Source: Polydactylus sextarius
Taxonomy: Eukaryota; Chordata; Actinopteri; Polynemidae
Assembly: GCA_016801845.1 (NCBI GenBank)
Contig: CM028906.1
Span: 14,863,001-14,927,000 of the forward strand
Length of the DNA: 64,000 bases
Direction: 5' to 3'
The notes beneath the pieces are model-generated. The model was not told the origin of the DNA, made no database searches, and was given only the letters and a program-made list of their open reading frames with translations. Position 1 is the stretch's first letter. The number at the start of each line of letters is the position of its first letter. Shown one piece after another: positions 26,509 to 39,400 of this stretch. Both the position numbers and the translations under genes were made by a program.

Positions 26509-27847
26509 GTGAAGTTCAGGTATTACAGAATAAGGACAGAGAAAAAGAGAAAGGGAGGAAAACACATGAGGGAGAGAGAGAGAGAGCAGAAAATGTTTGT
26601 GACAGATACGAGGCTGTTCTAAGCTATTATAAAGTTTAAGATGATAGGATCCTGTCACATGTTCACTACCAGACACTTTTCATTCAGACATTCTGCAAAT
26701 AAGGAATTATTGTGATTATTTTCATTTCAGGTATATCCAACATGACATTTGAGTATTTATTTACATGCCATTTAGTCGAATTTACTAGCATTGTTCTTTC
26801 TTCACAAATCCTTTATGAGTAAATATAACTCTCACACTGACTACCTTTACATCCAAATACAAGAGTCCTATAAAAATGTTAGGTATTTTAGAGCTATTTA
26901 ACTATTTATTTCTTTAAATATGACATAAAATATAGACAAAAAGAAATAAAATATGAATAAGATATGAAGAAATAAGATATGTTTTTAGACAACAGCATTT
27001 TTATTATTTACTATTTATTATATAGTGCAAAGTACAAATCAATACTGCCGACAATCACCTTTGTTGGCTAACTCACGGTCTTTACTAAGATGAAGTTCAT
27101 GCGCAGGAAGCAACCTTTGTCACTCTTTTAAAGTCATCAACAATCTCTCTCCTCTTGATAAGAGATTGAGCAGAGGTTGTGAACATCCTGCTCCAACATA
27201 TCAGTTAATGTTCAGAAGTCGTTTCAGTTCAGATGTTGTCTTTTAAGTTCTTATATATGCAGTAAGGTGACTTAATGGGTTGAAATGGCATATTAATACA
27301 GTCATATATACATGATATAATCAAAATAAGATGAGTAAGAGACTGGTTGATTAGGTAATGAATGAGTTTAATTAAATTACTAAAGGTAAGTTATTGTTCA
27401 ATTACTTTTTATTCTACTCCATGGTCCATGCTCCATTTTTTTTTTTTACCTTCAGGTCGAGGAAAAAAAGAAAAAAACCCAGAAAGCTGTTAAACATTTT
27501 AAACAATTATTAGCAATTATTATCTTCACACACTCCAGAAGTTAATTTGGTCAAAAACTAAAGTGTAAACAAATGCTTTTATTATTAAAGTAGGTCTGAT
27601 TGATTAATACTAAATAGCGTTCCTTGTTCTTTCTATGTGATTTATAGATAAAAAATATGAAAGCATATTTTCTGTAGACATACAGTTATTTATTTTCTAA
27701 TTTAAAATGCCAGAATTCCATCAAGAAGGCATGAAATGACATGACATGAAAATCTTTGAGCATATTCTGTTTGTCTTACTCACTTGTCTTCTGTCTGTCT
27801 TGCTTCCCCTCTTCCTCCCATTCCCCATGTTCTTTGATTTTCTCCAG

Positions 27848-27881
27848 AACTTATTACATTAGCATCTGTGTGTACTGCATC
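27848..27881 (+). other. chst8: 5' untranslated part of the chst8-like exon
   Basis: The acceptor AG lies at 27846-27847 (TTTTCTCCAG). A later AG at 27861-27862 is possible but has a weaker tract. The 34-nt leader contains TAG at 27860-27862, in frame with the upstream ATG of the proposed exon 1. Confidence 0.5.
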
Positions 27882-28038
27882 ATGCTGTGGACGAAGTGGA
27901 AGATGGTGGACTCCTGGTGTGGACGGAGAAGGAGGCTGCCCTGTTCCCTTTGCTTTCTCCTGCTGTTCGCTGCTGGAGGTCTGGTTATGTTCATCCACCA
28001 GCAGGATCTCTTAGAGATGGTCCAACAACAAGGTCCAG
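27882..28038 (+). CDS. chst8: Carbohydrate sulfotransferase 8-like, first coding exon
   Basis: This exon would encode the N-terminus of GalNAc-4-O-sulfotransferase 1. In other vertebrates that enzyme is a Golgi type II membrane protein that moves sulfate from PAPS to terminal GalNAc on N-glycans such as those of pituitary hormones. Visible here are 52 codons: a basic cluster RRRR at residues 15-18 (cytoplasmic side), a hydrophobic anchor at about 19-38 (LPCSLCFLLLFAAGGLVMFI), then HQQDLLEMVQQQGP at the start of the stem. Recalled human CHST8 has LFGAAGLLLFISLQDP followed by QQVPG at the same place, a much closer match than CHST9. The exon begins at 27848 after a long pyrimidine tract. It ends in CCAG|GTTAGT in phase 1, matching the family's Pro-Gly junction. 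A second ATG at residue 8 (27903) could be the real start. The catalytic part, with its PAPS-binding motifs, is absent from the window. Confidence 0.72.
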
Positions 28039-28049
28039 GTTAGTCTCTA

Positions 28050-29280
28050 CGTGCCCTGAAATGGTATATAGTAAGGTTCAGGTTGAATGTCACAGAGGTT
28101 TTTGTTCCAGTATTAAACTTCTCAATTACCCTTAGGCAAGTATATCCCCAACAGGATGGAAAAGTCCTTACGAAAGCTCAGAGCTCAGGGGGAACTTAGA
28201 GAAAATGTGTTTTCTCTCATTTTCCAACATCTGTCATATCCAATAGAAGCACAAAAATCTCAAATACCGTGAAAAAAATGCTTTCTTAGCTAATTTTACA
28301 GAACACTGTTGCAGACCACAGCGGTCCATTTTAACTCCCATGCATGATGTGTTTGTCTTTGACATGTCTTTGACATTTTTTTGGCTCTCAGTGACAATGT
28401 ATGAGGCTATGTTTTGTTGGCCTCTTCTACCCATAATGCTTTGTGTGTTGATCATGTGGTCTGCCAAGCTCTAAAGGGGCAGTAACTGTAGCCAAATCCA
28501 TGTTGTACATATATGTATCTGTAGTAGCCCTAAACCAAGAGTGTGTTGTAAAAAAAAAAAAGTTCAGTTCAGGTAATTCCCCTGTCTCTTTCTTAACAGT
28601 GACTTAACAGACAAGTTCAGTCTTAACAAGAAGACATTTTAGCCACAGTACCACAAGAAAACACACCACTGGCAAACAAGGGTGCAGGTTTAATTTCAGT
28701 GGTGAGGACATAAGTATGGCAGGCTGTCAGGTTATCAGAATTTTCCTTGTATTACCTGTAATTCACAATGTAGTCAGGATTTACAGTGGAAATTGGGGTC
28801 ATACTATATAAAAAAAGAAAAAGAAAAAAACATACATTCCCAATCTTCTCACTCTATATTATATTGCATCTTGCAATTCAATTTTATTCTAACAAAAGTA
28901 CGTGAGAATTTTATGCCTAGCATGAAGTGTAAAACATTACATGTTTGATGTTTATTTTGATCATTGTGATCCTGAACAAACTGTCACACTGTTTACACAT
29001 CAACGTTCTCAGATTTATTCTTCTGGCAATCACATAACTTTATGTGTAGATGGCGCTAAAGGAGGAATGCACACAGTAGAATTGTCTCCACTGCCACACA
29101 CAGATATACACAGATAAACACAGATATACAGTGTAATTATTTCAATGGGACATGACGTGTTTTAAGTGACAATCGTTGTTATACACTATGTCACCGCAAG
29201 GCCACACCTCCTACAACTATTGATCCTTTACTCAAATAAAATACATGAGATTTGATGGAACACAGCACATGTTTTTTATA
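28050..29280. other. Intronic stretch, no supported gene
   Basis: Unique AT-rich DNA with an A run at 28550-28561 and imperfect CAGATATACA repeats at 29101-29130. Nothing recognisable as a gene. Confidence 0.5.
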
Positions 29281-29284
29281 TTTG

Positions 29285-29370
29285 CATATCAAGATATTTT
29301 TGCATTGTTTAATCTTCATATCAAGATGCTACTTTTTTGCATTATTTAATCTTCATATCTAATCTACTAT
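29285..29370 (+). repeat. Short imperfect tandem repeat (32-36 bp units)
   Basis: Two units begin with CATATCAAGAT and end with TTTAATCTT (29285-29316 and 29317-29352). A third partial unit starts at 29353. They lie immediately upstream of the ATCT array. Confidence 0.7.
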
Positions 29371-29391
29371 CTATCTAAATGCTATCTCTGC

Positions 29392-29479
<88 letters not shown>
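29392..29479. repeat. (ATCT)n tetranucleotide microsatellite
   Basis: About 22 uninterrupted copies, followed by GTCC/ATCC/GTCT variants. This is a typical polymorphic STR. Confidence 0.97.
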
Positions 29480-29499
29480 CGTCCGTCCATCCGTATGTC

Positions 29500-30640
29500 T
29501 GTCTGTGTTTCTGATGAGATAGAGAGAGGATGTCCTTTCAATTTCCAAATGAATCAAACCTTTGTCCCCATAAAACGACCAAATGTGCTTCTGCTTGGTA
29601 CTAAGCATTAAGGAGATTGGGTTTTAAGCAGCCATGATGGACAAGCCCTGAGCATGTAAAACTAAGCCGCTTCATGTCTTAGAAACTAGAGATCAGCTGC
29701 TTGCTTATGCGCCTCTTAGTTTGTATTACATTTCCACCTAGATGACAACAGCATTAACTGCAAATTGCTGTGGCAAAAAAACAGATGAACTGGTCCAACT
29801 GCTTCTCTGGAGAACAAGTCATGCCTATCTACTTCCAGTCTAGACAGTCTGTAGAGAGATAAAAATTATTTTTTGGTTCCGTTTGAAATGTGCCATGGTT
29901 TTCTCATATGATGTTTACGAATTAGATAATAACGATATTTTTTGACATCGAGAAAGCACTGTTTTTTGACAGGCAGCAAACGTTATTTTAGGTTTTGTGT
30001 GAGACGACGTAGCAGACTACAATGCTTGTCTTGCAAAATTTGCATCACCATAAAACTCTGACAGCTAACATTAGCTTAACAGCTAGCTATGCAATCTAGG
30101 AAAATATCTCACCTGGTAAGTTTTATCCACTTACTCCTTGTTCTCTCTTCAGTCCAGAAGAGGGAGGGGGGGGGGAGAAATTCAGTGAAATTTGCAAGGA
30201 GAAATTCTGACAATTACCTACGTGACTGTTTGGTTTGTAGTCTAACCAGTTGCATATTTTTAGATGCAAATAAATCAACAATTACATGAAAAACATAGCC
30301 TTGACTCACACTAATAGTTATCATTTAAATTAAGATAAAGCATATGTATGATTCAGGATAAAAGTTGAAGTGGATATCTCTCCATCAAAATTCATTGAAT
30401 TTTTTCATTCCAAGGACCCAGCGGGGACAATTGGGAGGGGTGTGACTTAGGCCCCCTATTAGCTGCTGGCAACATCCACTGGATTTTGCCTCTACAACGT
30501 GTCAACAGCACTGTGAATTATTATGAGTATCAGTGATGTCACACTCAACACCAATAAGAGCCACTTAGCCAGAATGGAATCCATCCAACTTTTTAATATT
30601 CCCTTGATTGTCAGATACTTTAGAGCGTAGTGTAGAAAAA
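29500..30640. other. Intronic stretch, no supported gene
   Basis: No gene was recognised. CpGs are slightly more frequent near 29940-30020. A run of 12 G residues sits near 30164-30175. An ATG-led short frame at 30089 runs into CTG|GTAAGT at about 30115, which looks like a splice donor but has no other support. Confidence 0.45.
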
Positions 30641-30733
30641 ACTACGTGGGACACACACAGACACACACATTATGTACTAAATATATACCGTTACAACCAG
30701 CAGTAATAGTCAAAACAAATATCAGACCAAGAG

Positions 30734-30841
<108 letters not shown>

Positions 30842-32340
30842 TGTGAGTGATATGTGCACATATGCACACGCACTCATGTCCATATAAAGTAATGACATCA
30901 TCCACATTTGCTGTGCAATTCTGTCTGCCACCTGTAGTGAATTTTGCATTTTGCAGTTTATTATCTGGATTTATGGCAGGAAGTGCATCTGCCATTGCAA
31001 CAAAGTCATAAAGAGGACAATGCTTCACTTATCCCCAGCAAGCCATCAGTGGCTTTTCTCAGGTAGCAGGAATGGCTGTTGGGGGAACCACTTGAGTAAC
31101 TGTGGAAACTCTACCCAGCAAAAGAAGTACTCTGTTGTCAGAGAAGGCAAAGAGGGTAAAGTTGGAGAGTGATGGGTGGTCACTCTAACTTGATAGAAAT
31201 TTAAAAATCAGCACTTTTTTTATCACATAAAATTATTTTAACAATTTAAAATGTTTTAGGACTGTTTTAGACTTTTCTTTGGACAAGAACAAACACTACA
31301 AAAGGTGTTGCTTTATACTTTTATAACCATGATGGTGTGGTCACATTGTTCTGAATATATTCATAAACCATAATCACCTATCAATCAGTGAATTGAATAA
31401 ATAGTCAGAAAGTTATGCCATGGTGAAGTAATCATAGTCCTGAGAATAAAAAAGATGACATTATAATATAAAAATTATAATAAAAATTAGGCACAATATT
31501 TATCAAGTCACCTGCTGATGAGCCTGCAGGTGGTATGTGGTGTAAGTGGTATAACCGTTTGCGCCGCATGTGACTGGAGGCTGTATTTTAATTGGCAGCT
31601 TCATTTGCTCCTGCCAAGTTGTAAAAAATAAAAATAAAAAAAATCAGGGGGGGTGGCGTACTTTATTGGTGGATGGAAAGAGGATGACCATTTTAGAAGG
31701 GCTATGATTTTGACCGTTTTTATTTGAGGAGGGTGCCATCCTTCCTCATACCCTGACTGCTTGCATTCTGTATATTGCTATTTCAGTGCTTGAGCAACTT
31801 CAGTGACACATTCAAAACACTGAATGTGTCATTTAACTTTGTGAGGAGAATGGTCTCAGTCTGTGTCTGGAATAGGAGGCAGTAAGTTGTCTCCCAGCCA
31901 GGGAGACAAAAACATTCACTCTATTTCACAACTGATTGCTATAAAGAAACTAACCTTGATTGAATGTTAAAACAAAAATTGTGGCTTACCTAAAAGCCAC
32001 ATTCTTTCTGCTGCTATGTGATAATACATGTGATTCAATGTCCAAGCCAGGATGATTAGTAAAATACATTCAGGTTTTCTGTTGGTCTTTTCTGTTGACT
32101 GAAACAGTGCCACTATGCCATTCCTTATTTCTTTTTCATATTACTAAAGACAGTTTGTATAAAAATAATGGGTCATTCTTGTGATGAAGTAAAGTATGGC
32201 ATACTGCACTTACAATGTATTTAATGTATTGATTATACATAATTAGTGTAGGTATTGTTCATTTAATGAACTGTTCATTCATTAAAATTAGTAGGCTTTG
32301 ATACAATCATTTACGTAAGACTCAGATGAATTGATGAAAA
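30842..32340. other. Intronic stretch, no supported gene
   Basis: Unique AT-rich DNA. A-rich and G-rich runs lie at 31623-31653. No gene or recognisable repeat family. Confidence 0.5.
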
Positions 32341-32341
32341 A

Positions 32342-33432
32342 ATGGTTTTGTTTTGTCACTGCAGAGTTTTGTGGAAGAGCGCACCGGCGTTCTTGCTGGT
32401 GGGAGCACTTCTTGTGGTTATTTATGTTTTTAAAAAGTCTACAGACAACAAAAACCTCACTCTCCAAGTAGATGCAAGAAGCCATGGCCATTAGAATGTG
32501 CAACACTTAACACCTATGCCAATAATTTTGTTGCCTGAAAATGGCAACCAAATCAATCTGCTAACCTTATTCCAAACTTCAGCACACTTCCCAATCTTAT
32601 ACAAGACTCTATTATTATGTGTCGTCATTTTCCCATGCTACTGGACAATCCTGATAAATGTGGAGGACCTCCTTCCAACTATGAAAGTGCTGCGTAACAC
32701 CTGGGCTAAAGATAGGTTAAACAATGACATGTAGATCTGAATGATCTACATGTCTGAGGAACAATGCGTCCTGATTTTGAGAGCGAGAGATTGAATGAAC
32801 TCCTCAAACTGGAGCAAAGCTTCTACAATGACAATCTCCAATGGGACTTCATTGACATCTTCTACAACCTCACCTTGAAGCAGATTCTCTTCCTAGAATG
32901 GATGGAGAGAAACTGTCCACATGCACACTTCCACGTTAATGGTGATGATGACATGTTTGCCCACACGGGTAAAATGGTTGAGTATCTCCAAAATCTTAAG
33001 GACAATGATGGAAATAAGTACCTTTTTACTGGTCATCTGATCCACCATGTGGGGCCCATTCAAGACCGATATAGCATATATTTCATTCCAGTTCAGGTGT
33101 ATGAATGAAATTCATACTCTGCCTATTGTTGTGGTGGTGATTGTTACTTGTTGCCTCACTGCACAGCTAGGCTCATATACAACAAGTCTCATACTACTTC
33201 ACTTCTTCCCATTGATGATGTTTACATGGGAATCTGTACAGCTAGAGTAGGGCTAGGACCTGTTCACCATATGGGTGTGAAAACAGCAGGGCAACATTTT
33301 CCCTCCAAGAAAGCAGACAAATATAACCCTTGCTTCTACAAAGATGCTCTACTTGTACACACATTCATGCCAGCTGAGATTTATCGAATGCGGCTGAGAG
33401 TGAATGACCCTAATCTGAAATGTGTTTCTTAG
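32342..33432 (+). pseudogene. Beta-1,3-N-acetylglucosaminyltransferase-like pseudogene
   Basis: This is the remnant of a Golgi type II glycosyltransferase of the B3GNT/B3GALT family (GT31). In order it has: an ATG at 32342; a short tail and hydrophobic anchor (APAFLLVGALLVVIYVF); an SAHFPILYK-like block; VEDLLPTMKVLRNTWAKD, corresponding to the family's 'RxxxRxTW' motif; FYNDNLQWDFIDIFYNLTLK, the family's 'D..D.Y.NLTLK' block; NGDDDMFAHT with the metal-binding DDD; IDDVYMGICTARVGLGP, the family's 'EDV..G' block; and a C-terminal NPCFYKDALLVHTF. Three lesions break it: TAG at 32492, a frameshift and local loss of coding sequence at 32726-32763, and TGA at 33106. The natural stop is at 33430. 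It is a single block without introns, which is usual for this family, so retroposition is not proven. An A-rich stretch at 33518-33547 might be an old tail. The exact parent paralogue is not assigned; it resembles B3GNT3/B3GNT2-type enzymes. Confidence 0.85.
32726..32754. repeat. Perfect 12-bp inverted repeat inside the b3gnt pseudogene
   Basis: Arms GACATGTAGATC (32726-32737) and GATCTACATGTC (32743-32754) with loop TGAAT. It sits exactly where the reading frame is lost and family sequence is missing. Confidence 0.85.
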
Positions 33433-36400
33433 AAATACAGTAACTCACAAACTCTTGAAATTTCTATAGACACTCTCAGTGTCAGTGTCTGTCGTGGTGT
33501 TGCACTGCAGTGCATTTAAAGAAAAATTAAAATAAAATAAAATAAATACATGCGTGTAAATAAAGGACGCAGTGCGTCACTAAGAGAGGAAAGACCTTCA
33601 GGAATAATGGGGGAGAAATTTGCATAAATTATTGTGTAAAGTTTAAAGTTAAATCTATATTATTTATTTTATTGTAAATTTGTAAATGGCTAACAACACA
33701 GGAAAATGGTGAGTGCCAGTACAAAACAACAGTGCCAGTGTTGCACTTATTATTTTTTAGTTATTTTTGTATTTTTAAAAATTATATGCAAAAGAAATTT
33801 TACAGGGATTTATATTGTGAAATGACAGTGCACTGTTGGTGTTGGAACAATACATTAGACTTAGTAGGGAGAGGGGCACCTTGTACCTGTATAACTGTGG
33901 ATATAGTTATAAAATACCTATATAGATATGTACATATGTGTGTATAATGTAGTATATGCAAACACATTTTTCAAATGATGATGAAATACTAGAGAAAACA
34001 GTGTATTTGTGCAATCCATCTGCTGATTCAAACTGATATAAAAGAACAACCTAAACCAGCATTTATGTCCCTGTTAGCTAAATATATATCTCTATATATC
34101 ACTAAGCAGTCAGTTTTACTGTGGGTAATAGTATAAAAATAGGGTGGAAAGCTTTTCATCATTTTTATTTTAAAGCATGCATGAGTGATTCAAGCTAAGG
34201 TAATGGCAGTTAGTTTTTAGTGACAGTACACTGCCACTGGGACAAATCACTGACAGTGTGGGAGTAAGATCCTTTATTATAGTGTTAGTCTTGGGTGTGT
34301 GGGCTGTGAAATAAAGCAAACCCTTGTACATCCCTTTATCAAGGTAATCACAAAGCAATCATTGGTTAAGTGAAGCAGGCTATGATATTCAGAATTATTA
34401 ATTCTGGTGTAATTATACAGTTCGCCACAATAGATACTATTAGTCACAAAATAAAACATCCATATGTTAATATAAAACATTTCAAAGCAGATGTTCATGG
34501 GTAACATAATGTATGTAAATATACTTACTTTAGCTTTTATTTGTTACATTACTATGCCATTTTTTAAATCATTCATACATTGTGCCGCATGTGCAGGTAT
34601 CTTTATATATAACTTGCAATTTCCTTGAATATTAGTAAGAGTTCTAGTTTACTAAATCATGCATGGGAGTCTTTGTGCTGTATTATTGAACATAGTGGCT
34701 ACGCAGTCTTCCCAGCCCCCTTGCTAAAGCACAATGAGCAAGCAGTATCTTTGCCTTAAGCTATGGTGCTTCAGCCCAGCAGAAGCCCATATCTAATAGA
34801 GCTGAGTTATAATACATCGGGTGTCAGCTTTTATCTGCCTCCTCCTCCTTCTCCACCTCTTTATTTGGCTTGCAGTGCGCTTCAGAGCTTTGTATCCTAT
34901 GGCTTAGATGGCCTGCACAATGGTAACTGAGAAAACTGCAGTTTAACTGGCAGCAGTCTCTCCCTGATCTCTCCCAAGTAATTGTTTAAGGACAATTGGA
35001 GAAACAGCAGCCAGTTTCTCAGGGAGAAGAGACATCTAAAGAGCCAACAGTTCAGATGAATTGTCTGCACAAATTTACACCTCTGGTATTTTTCTGATGT
35101 GAGTGGCAGTGGGATCCAACTGGTCTAGTTATTGGAAGGTCAAGCTCTCATACCCCAACACCAAGCAATCCATAAATAGAGGAGAGGTAGTGCAAAGTAG
35201 CTTCCCATTTTCAGTCTTCAGCATTTCAGTATTCAGTTTGTGAAATTCCATCCTTCATTTAAAGTGAGATCAGACAAGCAAGTGCCTGCATGATAAAGTC
35301 ATGCGATAAGTGCCTTTAACAGAAGTAGCCTACATTACCCTGCATGCATACAGTTTAGCGTTGCTTGCTTTATCTGGCTGTAATAATGAGGGAACTGGGT
35401 TCACGCTATGCACAAACCATACACTTTTTAACTTCCTATTTAATGTTTGCTTTAAATTCAAATGCAATTTATTATTATTATCTCCAAAGACAAACCTCAC
35501 TCACAGTTAGAGTCGAGGTAAGCAGCCTCCAAGAAGAATGACATATTGAGAAACTGTTCTGTTTCTCAAGAATCCAGTTTCATGTTCATTTTTCCAATGC
35601 ATGTTATGGAGTCATAGGATGAATATATTGTGACATAGCACAACCTTTACACTACTGCTTTGTCGAAACGTGTTATTTTACTGAAGAAAATTATTATGAA
35701 GATTTGATGACTTAGTTGAAGTTTTTATATTAATTAGACAAATTAGTGTTGTGCTTTTTTTTTTTTTTTTTTTGCTAAGGCTTCTATGATACTGTACTCA
35801 TCAGCTTCCAGCTGCAGCATGCAGGCGTCAACATTTAAGGATGCTGATCAGCTGTAAATGACGCAAGCAAGTGTTACAAAAGTGAAAGTGCTATAACACC
35901 TTTCTAATGAAATTGGAAACAAGTCTAGGAAAGCAGTTATTTTCTGTAACTGCAAATCTCCAGCAACAACTGGAGGCAAATTTCAGTCAAGTGACTGCTT
36001 CATTCAATATTCTCGTGGGGCTGATCTGCAGTAATTTCATCTTTGTCATCTTCAAAAAACAGGTTGACCCTTAAAATCCAACACCAACAATTAAAACCCT
36101 TCCAGTAAACATCCTGTATTTCCGATGGTTATAGATCAAACGAGTATGCTTATGTGCAGTTTTGTTCAACTGTATGTGAGTATTTAAACTTCTTTCAAAC
36201 CCACAACTTTAATGTATTTGTACACTGTCATTGTTCCATAGTGTTACAAAATGAATGTATTTACCTGCTGAAGCACTACACATTTTCTCAGGATTTGGTG
36301 TAGACCATAACAGACCTACAAACAAAATGAATTTACATGAATGAACTTACATTAGTTATGAAACATGACAAAGACATCAGGATTTATTATTGACTTCACA

Positions 36401-39400
36401 GCTGTCTCCAAGTGGGCAAAAAATTGTTAAAATTTAGATTTTTTCACATTTCACTAGTTGGCTGTTACAATGAATGGCAGAGGTAGGAAACTAATGATTT
36501 AGTTTCCTGTCTGAAGACAGAGATGCTGGCACAATTAAAAGCTACTCTCTGAAAATGTTAGTGTCCATCGACTTAAAAAATACTTACCTCTGCACTTATT
36601 CCCCTTGAATGTCATGATATAGCCCAATCAGATTTACTACCACTGCTGTCGTTGCTAAGACAGAGAAGTAACACATATTAAACAGCGATGATGGTCAGAT
36701 TTCCTCAGGCTTCAGATTAACAGTTTGACATTTATTGACCAGAATGTAAAATAGTTTTTCAAATTGAATATCACCATAAGGTAAACCATGATTGTATTTT
36801 TTATCCTAAGCATACATTTGAAGTAGTTTGCCTTAAATCATATTCAACATCATCTGAGCATATATTATATCATTCATGTTAGGGTTAATCTCTGTATTTT
36901 GCAGTGTGATTTTGAAATTGAGTAGTTTAATGTATTTTGGAAAAACACATTATTTTTAAAGAAAAAGCAGAGGTGGAATGCAAGATGTAAAGAAGCACAG
37001 AGGTTTATGGCTCTAATTATATGAAGTTGAATTATTATGTTTTTCTCAATTCAGGACTTTTTATAGCGTATATGACTTTCAACCACTGGGCCCATCCCAC
37101 CCTGCATGCCACTGTCATTGTGCTAATGAAACCTGTCAGGAAATGGGCATATTGTTTCATGTTAAAGAGTAAAATTTGATCTCTCTGTCAGAGGTCCAAT
37201 AATCCCTTAAGCCTTATCTGTTTGCAAAGTCCAATTTAGCTGCCGCTTAATGTAATTAAATTGTGCTGATGACCCTGAGAGCAGTGGAACTGCATCATGA
37301 TTGAATGCAAATCCTCCACTGAATGTTTGTGGAAAACCCTTTGTGGAAAAATTTGTTTATGTTCTATTTTAGTCGTGTGTGTAAAGCTCCTTTAACAAAG
37401 CCTATTTGTGTTGTGTTGGCACTATCCCTTCCATTCCTCCCAGAGCAGGAAGATCACTGGAAAGCAATACTTGGCAGAGCCAATTCCATTACAATGATTT
37501 TACAGATGGTGATTTTACACAAGTACAACATGCTCACACAAAAAACAAGGTGCATTCTGTCTTTTGAGCATAAGTACATCAATATACCTTGATTTGAATG
37601 TTAAAGCAGTGCAAGCCAAGGTGTGCCATCCTGCTCAGTGTTAGGATCACATAATATCTGGCATTGCTGCATGGGTATCCCAGCAACTATTATAGCAACC
37701 GCTGTTCCACATTCAGTGCCGCCTTCCCCTGTTCACCTTAGGGAGCAGAGGAAACCTTACCAGAGGGCCCCTGGGATACCCTGAGAAGAAAAAAAAACAG
37801 GAAAACAGACTATTTTCATGCATGGGTATCAGGTGCCTGCATCACTGACTCTCCAGCCTTTTTCAGACCTGGCCCATGTCAATTGGATTTAAAATGGAGC
37901 TGCTCAGAGGCTAGTGCAAGGTCATGTGGTTTTCCATTAACATTAATGCCCGGGGTTATGCCAAGGGAGCCATGCAACATAATCTGTTTTCCCTGCCATC
38001 TGATCCCTCAGGCCAATGGCTTCTCTGTGCCAATCTATACAAATAGATTTTATTTCCACATTCCCGTTCCTTTAGAGGTTAGAAAAAAAGAGCTGTATAT
38101 GAATATCTAAAATGTCAAAAGTGTTAAATAAACTTTAAAACAGCTGGTGTTGTGTAGTGCTAAATACAAAACAGAGATTCATAAGCAATTATGTGAGAGA
38201 AAAGGGATAAGAGAGGGAGGCTGCTGAAAAAAAAACATATGCTGTACTTTTTCTTTCAATTCAGTAGAGTTGAAGATGCATCTTTTGAGCCACTGACAGG
38301 CAGACAGGGTTAGGACTCCTATTGAGCAGCAGAGCATGGCTCTGCCGTCCTGCTGGTGGAGGGGGAGCTTTCATGTTGCCCTTTCCCATATTGCCATGCT
38401 GTGTAACATTAAAAACTCCAAAGAAAAATAAAACAGAACAAGGCTTGAGCACCAGGTGGATCCAACAGTGCGGCTGATTTTTGAAAATGTCTTTGAAAAC
38501 TTGAAAACTGTAATCACAGATGCTGCGTCTCAATCCTGTCAGTCTGTCCCATGCTATGTGACTGCAAGAACCACAGCTGAAGATCAATGCCAGTCTCTGT
38601 GCCTGAACATCTTGAAGAGGACAGATTCATAAACACATGCTGGGCCTAGGTATAAGTCATAGGTATAGCCATAAAAAAGCCAGAAGCCACTGTATTAATC
38701 ATGGTTCCAATTTTCAATTACTGAACTATTTTATTTTATGGTGGAGCTTCTATCTAATATAAATGCAAACTTATAGTGATTTTAAAAAACACATCTGTAA
38801 AGACACAATGCCTTTGTGCATCTTCCACCTCTCCCACTTATACTGAATACATATCAGTTACAGTGTGTTACTCGGGCTTCATTCAGCCCATGGCCTGAAG
38901 TATCAAAATAATATCTGAGATGCATTTCTCAGGACACAGTATTAGAATTGTGATCCTATTATAATCAGTCTGTCATTAACAGTAAATACAGTAGCTATGT
39001 CAACACTGATTAAACTCAGCACTTGGCTTCTTTTTCAATATAAGATTGTCCTGTCACTGTTCTGAATCATTGTGCGACCTGTCCGACACTGAACTTGTCT
39101 TACTGAACAACTGATTTTTATTTTTAACATGGCAGCCAAGAGTGTAATCACTCCACTTAATAGCCTCTCTGCTTTTCTGCTTAGGTCTGCTGCTGCCAAG
39201 ATGTAAATGCATGGCAGCTTTTGTTCTGGAAGTTGGTGGCGATAACATCTTCTCCTGTATTTCTTTCAGCCTGATAGAAAGAAACTTTGTAGAATTAATT
39301 TCATCAGACAGCACTGATGTGTTGCATAAGCAGTATGATTTTTCTAATGTCACTGCCTCTGTATGAGTCTGTTCATATCAGATGTAATGTTCCTGTCAGA

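Noticed and set aside
29392..29479. Regular repeat that might be taken for a CRISPR array
   Set aside because: It is a pure tetranucleotide STR without spacers, in a vertebrate context.
33518..33547. A-rich stretch as proof that the b3gnt copy was retroposed
   Set aside because: It is an AAAAT simple repeat and too degenerate. Functional b3gnt genes commonly have single coding exons, so lack of introns is not informative.
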